Program-made: the position numbers and the translations under genes
In this document: positions 8,199-16,236 of the stretch, in pieces
Numbering within the stretch: position 1 is the first letter of the stretch
How the letters are laid out: every line of letters begins with the position of its first letter
Assembly (NCBI GenBank): GCA_021793155.1
Contig: JAJYTF010000018.1
Coordinates: 33,877 to 97,876 of the forward strand
DNA from: Pseudomonadota bacterium
GTDB taxonomy: Bacteria; Pseudomonadota; Alphaproteobacteria; Rhodospirillales; Magnetospirillaceae
Reading direction: 5' to 3'
DNA length: 64,000 bases
Notes under the pieces: generated by a model
What the model was told of the DNA's origin: nothing
The model's database searches: none
Seen by the model: only the letters and a program-made list of their open reading frames with translations

Positions 8199-8687
8199 AT
8201 GTCTTCCACGCGCCAACTTCCCGCCTTCATCCTGCTGGCCTGCCTGGGAGCCCTGGCCTCGGCCCTGACCGCCCAGTACGGCTTCGGATTGCGCCCCTGT
8301 GTTCTTTGCCTGTATCAGCGGGTTCCCTATGCGCTGGCCGGACTGCTGGCGGCCATTGCGCTTCTGCCGGCAGTTCCGCTGCGCGGCAGGGCGGTTCTGG
8401 CGGGTCTGTGCGCCTGCGCCTTCCTGATTAATTCCGGCATTGCCGTATTTCACGTCGGCGTCGAGAACCATTGGTGGGCCGGGCTGGCCGCCTGTTCCGG
8501 CGGCGGTCCTCAGGCTCAGACCGTGGCGGACCTGAAGGCCATGCTGGCCGGCCCGCCGCCGCCCCGTTGCGACCAGATTCCCTGGGCGCTGTTCGGCATC
8601 TCGATGGCAGGTTACAATGTCTTCGCGTCGCTCGCCCTGGCGTTGTTCGCCGGCTGGGCGGCAACACGTCTGAAGAGGGCCGCATGA
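8199..8687 (+). CDS. dsbB: Disulfide bond formation protein B
   Basis: A 162-aa four-helix inner-membrane quinone reductase that reoxidises periplasmic DsbA. The first redox pair is the CVLC motif at Cys34/Cys37 directly after the first helix. The second pair lies in the periplasmic loop (AACSGG and RCDQIPW). Arg32 just before CVLC and the QRVPYA segment also fit DsbB. Its TGA overlaps the ATG of coq7 (ATGA), indicating coupled translation, and the DedA-family gene lies just upstream. Confidence 0.88.
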   Translation: MSSTRQLPAFILLACLGALASALTAQYGFGLRPCVLCLYQRVPYALAGLLAAIALLPAVPLRGRAVLAGLCACAFLINSGIAVFHVGVENHWWAGLAACSGGGPQAQTVADLKAMLAGPPPPRCDQIPWALFGISMAGYNVFASLALALFAGWAATRLKRAA

Positions 8688-9241
8688 CCAAGACCACCGG
8701 CGAAGACCATATGCCCGGCGACCCTTCGCCTCGCGAACTGCTGGAGCGGATCATCCGCGTCGACCAGGCCGGCGAATACGGCGCGGTCCGCATTTACCAG
8801 GGGCAGCGCGCGGTGCTCGGCCGTCGTGCTTCCTGCGCGGAAACGCTGCGCCACATGGAAGAACAGGAGCGCCAGCACCTCGACTGCTTCACCAGGCTGG
8901 TTGCCGAGCGCCGCGTCCGTCCCACGCTGATGCAACCGCTGTGGCACGTCATGGGGTTCGCCCTGGGGGCCGGTACGGCATTGCTGGGCGAACGGGCGGC
9001 GATGGCCTGCACGGTCGCCGTCGAAGAGGTGATCGACGAGCATTACGCCCGCCAGGCGGAGCAGTTGGGCGACGACGAGCCCGAACTGAAGCAGACGGTA
9101 GAAGAATACCGCGCCCACGAGGTGGCCCATCGGGATGCCGCCCTGGCCCACGGGGCCGAGCGGGCGCCGGGATATCCGCTCCTGGTGTCGGCCATCAAGA
9201 CGGGGTCGCGCCTGGCGATCTGGCTGTCGGAGCGCCTCTGA
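8684..9241 (+). CDS. coq7: Demethoxyubiquinone hydroxylase, Coq7/UbiF type
   Basis: A 185-aa carboxylate-bridged di-iron monooxygenase that hydroxylates demethoxyubiquinone in ubiquinone synthesis. The two helical repeats carry the metal ligands: Glu31 in DQAGEYGA with the ExxH of EQERQH in the first half, and VEEVIDEHY plus a later ExxH (AHEVAHRD) in the second. The length is typical of bacterial Coq7. The start is the ATG overlapping the dsbB stop; a longer frame reading upstream through dsbB was not used. It supplies the quinone pool that DsbB also depends on. Confidence 0.9.
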   Translation: MTKTTGEDHMPGDPSPRELLERIIRVDQAGEYGAVRIYQGQRAVLGRRASCAETLRHMEEQERQHLDCFTRLVAERRVRPTLMQPLWHVMGFALGAGTALLGERAAMACTVAVEEVIDEHYARQAEQLGDDEPELKQTVEEYRAHEVAHRDAALAHGAERAPGYPLLVSAIKTGSRLAIWLSERL

Positions 9242-9360
9242 ACGGTTCGCGCATCCAAAAAAGAAACAAAAGGAAGCAAAACGGAATTGCCGCGGGTTGG
9301 GTTCCCCGGTAGTCTGCGGCCCTGGCGCCACTGCGCCAGCCTCGGGTGAAAAGGGGAACC

Positions 9361-10050
9361 ATGATCAGGAAGACTTGCCTGACGGCCATGGCCGTCGTTT
9401 CGGCCACCGTGTCGATTATCGGAGGCGCTATCCAGGCCCGGGCGGAAGCCCTGATTTCGTCGGTATCGCCGCAGGTTTCGGCGGGCACGCTGGGCATTGG
9501 GCCCGAGATCGACACACGGCTGGCGAACCTGCCGCTCGGCCTGCGGCTGGGCGCGAATTTCTTCAGTTTCGACAGGAACATCAGCACCAGCGACATCACC
9601 TATCGCGGCAAGGCCAATTTGGCCAATGGCGGGCTGATCGCCGACTGGTACCCGTTCATCACCGGTTTCCGCCTGTCGGCGGGGCTCAAGGTCAATGGCA
9701 ATGAAGCCACGGTGACCGCCATTCCGGCAACAGGCGGAACCGTTACTGTCAACCATCAGACCTATTCGGCGGCCGGCAGCTCGCTGGCCGGGAAGATCGG
9801 CTTCGACACCTTCGCTCCTTATGCCGGCGTTGGTTTTGCAGGGCAGATTTTCGGCGGGCCGACCCTGGGCTTCGACTTGGGCGCCATGTTCCACGGCACG
9901 CCGAAAGCGACTCTGAATGCCAGCGGCCCGATCACCACGGTGCCCGGCTTTGCCGCCAATCTGGCCCAGGAACAGCAGAATCTTGAGGACAAGGTCAGGG
10001 ACTTCTGGGTCTATCCGGTGGTCGATATTTCGCTCGGCTGGAGGTTCTAA
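9361..10050 (+). CDS. Outer-membrane beta-barrel protein
   Basis: A 229-aa secreted protein with a signal peptide (MIRKTC, a hydrophobic core to about residue 24, cleavage near ARAEA). The mature part alternates polar and hydrophobic residues as in small beta-barrels (GLRLGANFFSF, LSAGLKVNG, YAGVGFAGQ) and ends in Trp-Arg-Phe, the C-terminal aromatic that the BAM machinery recognises. AAGGGGAACC supplies the ribosome binding site for the ATG at 9361. A 7-bp hairpin at 9322-9339 lies in the leader. The gene converges on the HNH gene with a 4-base overlap. The family within OMPs is not recognised. Confidence 0.75.
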   Translation: MIRKTCLTAMAVVSATVSIIGGAIQARAEALISSVSPQVSAGTLGIGPEIDTRLANLPLGLRLGANFFSFDRNISTSDITYRGKANLANGGLIADWYPFITGFRLSAGLKVNGNEATVTAIPATGGTVTVNHQTYSAAGSSLAGKIGFDTFAPYAGVGFAGQIFGGPTLGFDLGAMFHGTPKATLNASGPITTVPGFAANLAQEQQNLEDKVRDFWVYPVVDISLGWRF

Positions 10051-10610
10051 ACCGGATCCAGCTCGGTATCCCAGTACAGGAAGTCCCGCCAGCTTTCGTG
10101 CAGGTAATTGGGCGGAAAGGCCCGCCCATGCTCCTGCAACTGGAAGCTCGTCGGCTGCTCCGGCCGTACGAGAGGGAACATTCCTGCTTCGCGCGGCAGC
10201 CGGCTGCCCTTGACCAGATTGCAGGGAGAACAGGCGGTGACCACGTTGTCCCAGGTTGTGTGCCCGCCGCGCGAGCGCGGGACCACATGGTCGAAGGTCA
10301 ATTCATGGGTGGGGAGCGATTCGCCGCAATATTGGCAAGTGAAGCGGTCGCGCAGGAATACATTGAAGCGGGTGAAGGCGGGCCGGCGCGAGGTGGGGAT
10401 GTATTCTTTGAGCGAAATCACGCTGGGCAGCGGCATCTCCCAGCTGGGAGAGCGGATGATCCGGCTGTAGGAGGAAACGACGTTGACTCGTTCCGAAACG
10501 ACTGCCTTTACGGCCTCGTGCCAAGACCACAAGGACAGAGGATAATAACTCAGCGGGCGGAAGTCCGCGTTAAGAACCAAGGCCGGGCAGCTTTCAAGCG
10601 CCAGCGACAA
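10047..10610 (-). CDS. HNH endonuclease family protein
   Basis: A 187-aa protein with a C-terminal HNH nuclease fold: CQYCG, then LTFDHVVPRSRGG, then WDNVVTACSPCN with Lys three residues on. The two CxxC pairs would bind structural zinc, and the Asp-His of FDHV and the Asn of WDNV are the catalytic triad positions. Proteins of this size and layout are widespread, usually single-copy housekeeping genes in alphaproteobacteria, so a defence role is not implied. The best start is a TTG at 10608-10610 preceded by a GGGGAG ribosome binding site. The end overlaps the convergent barrel gene. Confidence 0.82.
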   Translation of the reverse strand: MSLALESCPALVLNADFRPLSYYPLSLWSWHEAVKAVVSERVNVVSSYSRIIRSPSWEMPLPSVISLKEYIPTSRRPAFTRFNVFLRDRFTCQYCGESLPTHELTFDHVVPRSRGGHTTWDNVVTACSPCNLVKGSRLPREAGMFPLVRPEQPTSFQLQEHGRAFPPNYLHESWRDFLYWDTELDPV

Positions 10611-10709
10611 AATGCGCTCCCCCTAAGGCTTGGGGTTACAACATATAGGGTATCTACCAGAATCACGCGCCGATCAAGCATAACAATTCGGTGACAATCT
10701 GCGGCGCAT

Positions 10710-11390
10710 TCATGCGTCGTCCCGTGGTCCGGCCAGATCGAACCCCTGGGCGACGAATCGGATACCGGCGACCAGCCCTTGGTCGTCGATGGCGTGGCCC
10801 AACTCGGGACAGGACAGCGATAACACTGGAACCCCCATCAGCTCCAGCGCGCTCTTGGCGAGCGGCAGGAAGCCATGCGGCACCACATCGTCGGCCTCTC
10901 CATGCACCAGCAGGGTCCGCGGCCGAACCTTGAGTTCCGCCGGCAACAGATCAGGCGCCGCCAGCAGCCCGGAATATCCGACCACCGCGGCGCAGGGACG
11001 GGAGCGCCGCAACGCCACGTACAAGGCCATCATGGTGCCTTGGGAGAAGCCGACCAGGGCCAGATTTTCTTCGGTCAGGCCTCGTGCGGCAAGCTCTTGG
11101 TCAAGGAAGGAGTCGAGCAGCGGGGCCGCCGTGCGGATGCCGTCCAGAATAGCCTGGGGCGAGCGATCCTGCAGGCTGAACCACTGATGGCCGGTGGGCG
11201 CCATGTCGAACGCGAAGGGTGCATCGGGTGACAGAAACTCGGCATCGGGCAGCCATTCAGCGAAATAGGGAGCCAGAGAGATCAGGTCGGTGCCATCGGA
11301 CCCGACGCCATGCAGGAACACCACCAGCTGTTTGGCCGGTCCGCCGGAAGCCGGCACCGCACCAGGTCCGTTCAAGGGTTTCGTCGCCAT
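10710..11390 (-). CDS. Phospholipase/carboxylesterase, alpha/beta hydrolase
   Basis: A 226-aa cytosolic serine esterase of the phospholipase/carboxylesterase (YpfH-like) family. It has the oxyanion region VFLHGVGSDGTD, the nucleophile elbow GFSQGTMM, an acidic residue in HGEADDVVP and the catalytic His in PELGHAID. The start is set at the ATG at 11390 because GGGGAGTTCC lies immediately upstream; an in-frame ATG farther upstream lacks such a site. The natural substrate is not deducible. Confidence 0.8.
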   Translation of the reverse strand: MATKPLNGPGAVPASGGPAKQLVVFLHGVGSDGTDLISLAPYFAEWLPDAEFLSPDAPFAFDMAPTGHQWFSLQDRSPQAILDGIRTAAPLLDSFLDQELAARGLTEENLALVGFSQGTMMALYVALRRSRPCAAVVGYSGLLAAPDLLPAELKVRPRTLLVHGEADDVVPHGFLPLAKSALELMGVPVLSLSCPELGHAIDDQGLVAGIRFVAQGFDLAGPRDDA

Positions 11391-11499
11391 GGAACTCCCC
11401 TGGTCAGGATGAGACGCGCCTGCCGCGCCACCCGAAACCATTCTAGCGATAATCGTGTCGGCCATTCCCTTCAAGGTGGAAATGGGTTATGCGTCCCCC

Positions 11500-12339
11500 A
11501 TGACCTCGGTCATCACCCGTTTCGCTCCCAGCCCCACCGGCCGCCTGCATCTCGGTCACGCCTACTCGGCGCTGTTCGCCGCCGAAGCGGCCTGGCGCGC
11601 CGACGGCCGGTTCCTCCTGCGCATCGAAGACATCGATGCCGGCCGCTGCCGGCCGGAATTCATCGCCGGCATCGAAGAGGATCTGGCCTGGCTGGGCCTG
11701 CTGTGGGAACGGCCGATGCGCCGCCAATCGCAGCATATGGACGACTATCGGGCGGCTCTCGACCGCCTGGGGCGGCGCGGCCTGTTGTATCCGTGCTTCT
11801 GCACCAGGGCCGACATCGTCCGGCAAATCGGGGCGTCGGCGGCCGCCCCGCACGGCCCGGACGGCCCGCTCTATCCCGGGCTGTGCCGCCGATTGCTGCC
11901 CGAGGAGGCGGCCCGCCGACAGGCGTCCGGAGAGCCATTCGCCCTCAGGCTCGACATGGCCCAGGCTCTCGCCCAGGCCGGCCCCCTGGTGTGGCGCGAC
12001 CTGGAGGCCGGCGAGGTGCTGGCCGAGGCCGGGTTATTCGGCGACGTGGTCCTGGCCCGCAAGGACGTGCCGACCAGTTATCATCTGGCGGTGACCGTCG
12101 ATGACGCCCTGCAGGGGGTCACCCTGGTGACCCGCGGCCGTGATCTGTTCGCCGCGACCCATGTGCATCGCCTGCTGCAGGCCCTGCTCGACCTGCCGGT
12201 GCCGCAATGGCACCACCATCGTCTGCTGACCGACGAAAGCGGCAGGCGCCTGGCCAAGCGCGACAAAGCAGCAACCATCGAATCGCTACGCCGGTCCGGT
12301 ATGACTCCGGCAGAACTGCGACGGATGGTCGGGGTCTAA
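11500..12339 (+). CDS. gluQ: Glutamyl-Q tRNA(Asp) synthetase
   Basis: A 279-aa paralogue of the glutamyl-tRNA synthetase catalytic domain that attaches glutamate to queuosine in tRNA-Asp. It keeps the class I HIGH box (APSPTGRLHLGHA), the RIEDIDAGR segment, a Cys pair for zinc (CFCTR with a later GLCRR) and a KMSKS-like KRDKA near the end, and lacks any anticodon-binding domain. An alternative start at the ATG at 11482 has the closer AAGGTGG ribosome binding site and would add six residues. It converges on xerD with 36 bases between. Confidence 0.85.
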   Translation: MTSVITRFAPSPTGRLHLGHAYSALFAAEAAWRADGRFLLRIEDIDAGRCRPEFIAGIEEDLAWLGLLWERPMRRQSQHMDDYRAALDRLGRRGLLYPCFCTRADIVRQIGASAAAPHGPDGPLYPGLCRRLLPEEAARRQASGEPFALRLDMAQALAQAGPLVWRDLEAGEVLAEAGLFGDVVLARKDVPTSYHLAVTVDDALQGVTLVTRGRDLFAATHVHRLLQALLDLPVPQWHHHRLLTDESGRRLAKRDKAATIESLRRSGMTPAELRRMVGV

Positions 12340-12375
12340 GGGCTCCTCACTACCGCGACATGGGGGGCTGGGAGT

Positions 12376-13335
12376 TCATTTCTTCTCCGTGTCCTCCGTG
12401 TCGCGGTGGTGAGGAGCATTCTGCCTGGCCAGCGGATGGTGTTGGTTGACCAGGTTTTTCAGCCGGTCGTCCAGGACGTGGGTATAGGTCTGTGTGGTGG
12501 CGATGTCGGCATGACCCAGCATCTGCTGGACGCTGCGCAGGTCGGCGCCATGGGCGAGCAGGTGGCTGGCGAAGGAATGGCGCAGCACATGCGGCGACAC
12601 CCGGGACGGCGGTATGCCGGCTGCGACGGCCAGGCCGTCCAGCATCTTGGCGAAGCCGCTGCGACTCAAATGCCCCAGGCCGCCCTCGCCCGGAAACAGC
12701 CATTTGCTGCCGGACGGCTGGCGGACCTGGATCCAGCCGGCCAACGCTCGGCGCGCCGGCTCGCCAAGCGGTACCATGCGTTCCTTTGCGCCTTTGCCGC
12801 GAACAATCAGCACCGGCTGGTCGCGGGCCACCGCGGCGAACGGTAGCGCTACCAATTCGGAGACCCGCAGGCCAGCGGCATAAAGGGTTTCGACCAAGGC
12901 ACAGGCGCGGCGGGCGGCAACGCCGTCCATCGTCTCCGTGGCCGCGATGAGGCGGGCCACCTCATCCTCAGACAGGTATTTCGGCAGGGGCCGGCCCAGC
13001 CGAGGACTGTCGAGGGTGACGGTGGGATCGTCGCTCCGCATCCCTTCGGCGAACAGAAACTGGTGGAACTGCCGAAGAGTCGACAGGCGGCGGGCCGCGG
13101 TGCGTGACGCCAAGCCGCGGCGTGCCATGTCGCCCACATAGTCGCGCAAGGCGGCAAGATCGGCCTGGTCGGCGGCCAAACCGCAACCGGCCATGAATTC
13201 GGCGAAGTCGTCGAGATCCCGGCCATAGGCTTCGCAGGTGTTGGCGGCGGCACCGCGCTCCACCGTCATCATCTCGATGAAGGCCTCGATCCGGTGCCGT
13301 CCCCCCGTGTTCCCCGGCGCCCCGTTACCCGTCAT
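12376..13335 (-). CDS. xerD: Tyrosine recombinase XerD
   Basis: A 319-aa chromosome-dimer-resolution recombinase. The N-terminal core-binding domain is followed by the full catalytic set: Arg in GLRVSELV, Lys in RGKGAKERMV, the His-Arg pair in HVLRHSFASHL, His in LGHADIATTQ and the nucleophile in TYTHV. After the normal family end (LKNLVNQHHPLA) there is an unusual tail ending RDTEDTEKK that is encoded by a dispersed intergenic repeat, so the original stop seems lost. The ATG at 13335 lies two bases after the stop of the upstream gene, suggesting cotranscription. XerD is preferred over XerC by sequence feel only. Confidence 0.85.
   Translation of the reverse strand: MTGNGAPGNTGGRHRIEAFIEMMTVERGAAANTCEAYGRDLDDFAEFMAGCGLAADQADLAALRDYVGDMARRGLASRTAARRLSTLRQFHQFLFAEGMRSDDPTVTLDSPRLGRPLPKYLSEDEVARLIAATETMDGVAARRACALVETLYAAGLRVSELVALPFAAVARDQPVLIVRGKGAKERMVPLGEPARRALAGWIQVRQPSGSKWLFPGEGGLGHLSRSGFAKMLDGLAVAAGIPPSRVSPHVLRHSFASHLLAHGADLRSVQQMLGHADIATTQTYTHVLDDRLKNLVNQHHPLARQNAPHHRDTEDTEKK
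12381..12412. repeat. Dispersed 'CCGTGTCCTCCGTGTC' type repeat inside the xerD 3' end
   Basis: The stretch reads as tandem near-copies of TCCGTGTCC and ends GCGGTGGTGA. Sequences of this kind (CACGGAGGACACGGAG on the other strand) recur between genes in many environmental bacteria. Here it is translated as the last residues of XerD. Other copies were not found in the window, so the classification relies on recognition. Confidence 0.45.
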
Positions 13336-13337
13336 GG

Positions 13338-15197
13338 TCAGATGCCGTTGGCGATGGCCGCCTCCACCGCCAGGGCGCGGGCGTCGGCATCGAGTCCGAT
13401 CAGGTGCAATGCCGCGACCACGCGGTATAGCTCGTCCGGATCCGACTGGGCCAGGCCCGGCTCGCCCAGCGACGCCAGGGCGAACATCACCGTCTCGCCC
13501 AGGCGCAGGTCTTCGGTGGCCACCCGCAGGCCCTGCCACAGGGCGGCGCGGGGAAGACGGGCGGCGACCTGCGCCGGGCCGTCGAGCAACGGCAGCCACG
13601 CCTCGGCCGGCACCCGGTCGCCCAGGCCCGACAGCAGGCTGAACAGGACAGTGGTGCGCCGTTCCTCGACCGCCGGGCCGCCACGGACCTTCCTCCAGGC
13701 GTCGAGGGCGGCGGTGGGCAGGGGCTGGTCGTCCTCGCGGCCGGCCAATCTGACCAGCGGCGCCAGCGCCGCCGCGGTTTCGGCCATGGTTTCGTTGGCT
13801 GTGCTCTGGCTGTGGGCGAACGAGTACCAGCCGCGGGCCGCATCGAACTTCTGTGCGGCGAACAGGGCGCGGGCGGCCGGATAGGCGAACCAGGCCAGTT
13901 CCGGCGCCGGCTTCAGGGCGGCCAGCTGTGGTGCGTAAAGGCGTGCCGCGGTGAAATAGCTGCCCTGGTCGGCGGCCAGGCTGAGCGCCTTGCCGATGAT
14001 TTCGGCCTTGGCGGCCGGCAAGGCCTGCTGTTCGGCGGCGCGGAACAGCAGGGCGCGGCTGCGGATTCCCTTGTCGGTCCCCGCGGCGTTCAGCGGGGCG
14101 CTCAGTTCCTGCGGGCTGAAGGTCACCGACTGGTAAAGCTGGCGCAGGGTTTCGGTATCCACCGCGCCGATCGCTTCCGCCTTCTCGGCGGTCAGCAGGC
14201 GCGCCTCGGGCGAGGCCGACGGCATCAAGGTGATGGCTCGCAGCAAGGCGGGCGAGGCTGCGCCGGCGCCGACACTTCCGGGAAGGGCCAGCTTGGCCGT
14301 TCGCGCCATGGCCAGGCTCAGCGGAGAGGGGTTGGCGAAAGCGTCGAGCCGCCCGCCGGCCGGTGCGATGCCGGAAAGGGCGTCGGCGGCGACGAAGAAG
14401 GTCGGGTCGCCAATCTTCTGCTCGCGTAGGAGGTCGACACCGAGCCCCGCCTCGCTCGCCTTGCCGGCGGCGAACTGGCAGAACACCTGCAGCTTGGCGG
14501 GAAAGACGTCATCCGATGTGGCGGCTCTCAGTGCCGCCCTCTGGTCGCAGGCGGCGGCGTTGTCGCCGGCAAGCAGTGCGGCGTCGACCAGCAGCCGGCG
14601 CAGCTCCGGCGTCATCGCCGGGGCCGGCAGCCCCTTCAGCAGGGCGACCAATCCATCCAACTCACCCAGGGCCCACAGCTTATCGGCGCGCAGCTTGATC
14701 AGCGGGTCGCCGCTGGGGCGGCCGGCGGGCACTGCGGCGGTACTCAGCAGCAGCCGGCGTTCCAGGCGGCGCAGGGTGAGCCACGGCGTGGGCGCCGGCA
14801 GGAGCGGCAGAACCTTTTGCACCGTGGCCATGTCGGCGCCCGCCCACATGTCGGCGCCGAACCCGCCATGGGACTCGTCGAGGATACCGGTGGCGTTGGG
14901 GTCGGGGGCCCCCAGATCCTGTACATGGACCGGCTCGTCCCGCGGATTTCCCGGGGTGGGGACACTGCCCGCCGTCGCCGCCGGCGACTGCAGCACCATG
15001 CTGGGAGCCGGCAGGGTGGCGGGCGGCGTTTGCGGCGGGGCGGCTGATCCACCGTCGGGAACCAGGGGAATCGGGGCGCCTTGGGCCAGCGCCCCGGTCA
15101 TCGGCAGCACCATCAGCATGGCAGCCAGGCAGGTTGCCCTGCCTGGTCCGAGGCCACGCCGGCGGCGGAGCGGCCGGTCAGTGCTGGAAGCGGTCAT
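13338..15197 (-). CDS. Large secreted protein of unknown function
   Basis: A 619-aa protein with an arginine-rich start (RPLRRRRG), a hydrophobic core and an Ala-Leu-Ala-Gln cleavage site near residue 39, so it should be exported to the periplasm. A Pro/Ala-rich linker follows to about residue 110. The rest is leucine- and alanine-rich and looks entirely helical, possibly as TPR- or HEAT-like repeats, with no catalytic motif seen. Its start lies inside the preceding 46-aa gene and its stop is two bases from xerD, so all three may be one operon. I do not recognise the family with certainty. Confidence 0.7.
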   Translation of the reverse strand: MTASSTDRPLRRRRGLGPGRATCLAAMLMVLPMTGALAQGAPIPLVPDGGSAAPPQTPPATLPAPSMVLQSPAATAGSVPTPGNPRDEPVHVQDLGAPDPNATGILDESHGGFGADMWAGADMATVQKVLPLLPAPTPWLTLRRLERRLLLSTAAVPAGRPSGDPLIKLRADKLWALGELDGLVALLKGLPAPAMTPELRRLLVDAALLAGDNAAACDQRAALRAATSDDVFPAKLQVFCQFAAGKASEAGLGVDLLREQKIGDPTFFVAADALSGIAPAGGRLDAFANPSPLSLAMARTAKLALPGSVGAGAASPALLRAITLMPSASPEARLLTAEKAEAIGAVDTETLRQLYQSVTFSPQELSAPLNAAGTDKGIRSRALLFRAAEQQALPAAKAEIIGKALSLAADQGSYFTAARLYAPQLAALKPAPELAWFAYPAARALFAAQKFDAARGWYSFAHSQSTANETMAETAAALAPLVRLAGREDDQPLPTAALDAWRKVRGGPAVEERRTTVLFSLLSGLGDRVPAEAWLPLLDGPAQVAARLPRAALWQGLRVATEDLRLGETVMFALASLGEPGLAQSDPDELYRVVAALHLIGLDADARALAVEAAIANGI

Positions 15198-15318
15198 CCG
15201 GGATGACTTTTTGGATTTTGGTGGTCGGGGCCGGGATGTCCCACATCGCCAGGGCGGCAGTACCGCCGACGACGACGACCAGCAACAATAGAACGACAAC
15301 ACGGGTCAAACTGCTCAT
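15178..15318 (-). CDS. 46-aa single-pass membrane peptide
   Basis: Starting at the ATG at 15318, the frame encodes [18 protein letters not shown] followed by [20 protein letters not shown] and a short charged tail. One strong transmembrane helix fills residues 6-26, and the remainder carries a Trp-Asp-Ile-Pro-Ala-Pro segment that would face the periplasm. It overlaps the start of the 619-aa secreted protein by 20 bases, which argues for coupled translation and a linked role. It was found by direct translation of the minus strand. No family is recognised beyond a single-pass peptide. Confidence 0.6.
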   Translation of the reverse strand: MSSLTRVVVLLLLVVVVGGTAALAMWDIPAPTTKIQKVIPDDRFQH

Positions 15319-15639
15319 AGGACTGGACCTGCCTCATGCAAGACGATGGACACGCCATGGAGGGGACGCGTACAAGGCCAGACGCCAGTGGCGAGAAACC
15401 TGCGGACGGGACTCACCCCATTCGTCGGGATCTCACCACGGTGCGACGAGCCGGCGGGGCGCCTTGGCCGGGCGCTCGGGCACCAGGCGTCTGGGGCGGA
15501 CCACTGGCGTGGCGCGACGGCAGAGGACACGCATACACTCCGGATGGATTGTGTTAGATTTTTCCCATGGCGAACGAACGGAAGTGTATCGGCACGGCCT
15601 GCGGACTTCAATGTCGCCGCAACGTGGGGAGTGCCGGGA
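15319..15639. other. Divergent intergenic region before aroK
   Basis: This 321-base stretch separates the 46-aa membrane peptide gene (minus) from aroK (plus). It contains a 123-bp palindromic element (15385-15507, listed separately). After it comes an AT-richer patch around 15540-15570 (GGATTGTGTTAGATTTTT) that could hold the aroK promoter. A frame open through this region in phase with aroK was not accepted as coding. Confidence 0.5.
15385..15507. repeat. 123-bp palindromic repeat, copy 1
   Basis: It begins CCAGTGG and ends CCACTGG, with the flanking bases extending the terminal inverted repeat to CGCCAGTGG/CCACTGGCG (15383-15391 and 15501-15509). Aligned without gaps to 43019-43141 it has the same length and about 70% identity. 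The last 48 bases are best conserved and include a shared GCGTCTGGGGCGGACCACT. Internal arms pair in both copies although their bases differ, which suggests that structure is conserved. Confidence 0.7.
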
Positions 15640-16197
15640 ATGGTTGAACCCGCGCCGCTACCTCGAACGGTGGTGCTGATTGGCCTGATGGGTGCGGGCA
15701 AGAGTTGCGTCGGCCGACGCCTCGCCGCGCGGTTCGGCGTGCCTTTCGTCGATGCCGATGCCGAGATCGAGGCCGCGGCCGGTTGCACCATCGCGGAGTT
15801 CTTCGCCCGCTACGGCGAACCGGCCTTCCGCGAAGGCGAGCGTCGGGTGGTGGCCCGCCTGCTGGGCGGCCCGCCTTGCGTCCTGGCCACCGGCGGCGGC
15901 GCCTTCATGGATCCCGATACGCGCCGGCTGATCGCCGAGAACGGCATTTCGGTTTGGCTGCGGGCCGAATTGGAGGTTCTGGTCAAGCGCACAGCCGGCC
16001 GCGACCACCGCCCGCTGCTCAAGACCGGCGATCCGCGCACCATCCTCAAGAACCTGATGGAGAAGCGCTATCCGATTTATGGTGGGGCCGACATCATCGT
16101 CGACTCCCTCGACCAAACGCCCGAAATGACCGTCGAGGCCGTGCGGCGGGCCCTGGTCGACTACCTTTCCAACGCCGGCCGTGCGGCCGGTTGCTGA
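15640..16197 (+). CDS. aroK: Shikimate kinase
   Basis: A 185-aa P-loop kinase that phosphorylates shikimate at the 3-hydroxyl in aromatic amino acid synthesis. It has Walker [12 protein letters not shown], the shikimate-binding [14 protein letters not shown] and the lid region [10 protein letters not shown] with its arginine. The ATG at 15640 gives family length; a GTG three codons earlier is possible. It lies 39 bases before aroB, the next but two enzyme of the pathway, an arrangement found widely in proteobacteria. Confidence 0.9.
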   Translation: MVEPAPLPRTVVLIGLMGAGKSCVGRRLAARFGVPFVDADAEIEAAAGCTIAEFFARYGEPAFREGERRVVARLLGGPPCVLATGGGAFMDPDTRRLIAENGISVWLRAELEVLVKRTAGRDHRPLLKTGDPRTILKNLMEKRYPIYGGADIIVDSLDQTPEMTVEAVRRALVDYLSNAGRAAGC

Positions 16198-16236
16198 ATT
16201 CCTCACAGCCAAGCGAGACGAAGAGATCATGCGATC

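Noticed and set aside
10047..10610. HNH protein as a defence nuclease or homing endonuclease
   Set aside because: It lies in a stable housekeeping setting and matches a common chromosomal family of alphaproteobacteria.
14230..15291. 353-codon plus-strand frame opposite the secreted protein
   Set aside because: Low-complexity Ser/Ala/Arg antisense shadow; the minus-strand frame has a signal peptide and operon context.
15346..15639. N-terminal extension of aroK
   Set aside because: The in-phase extension translates a palindromic repeat and promoter DNA and is absent from shikimate kinases.
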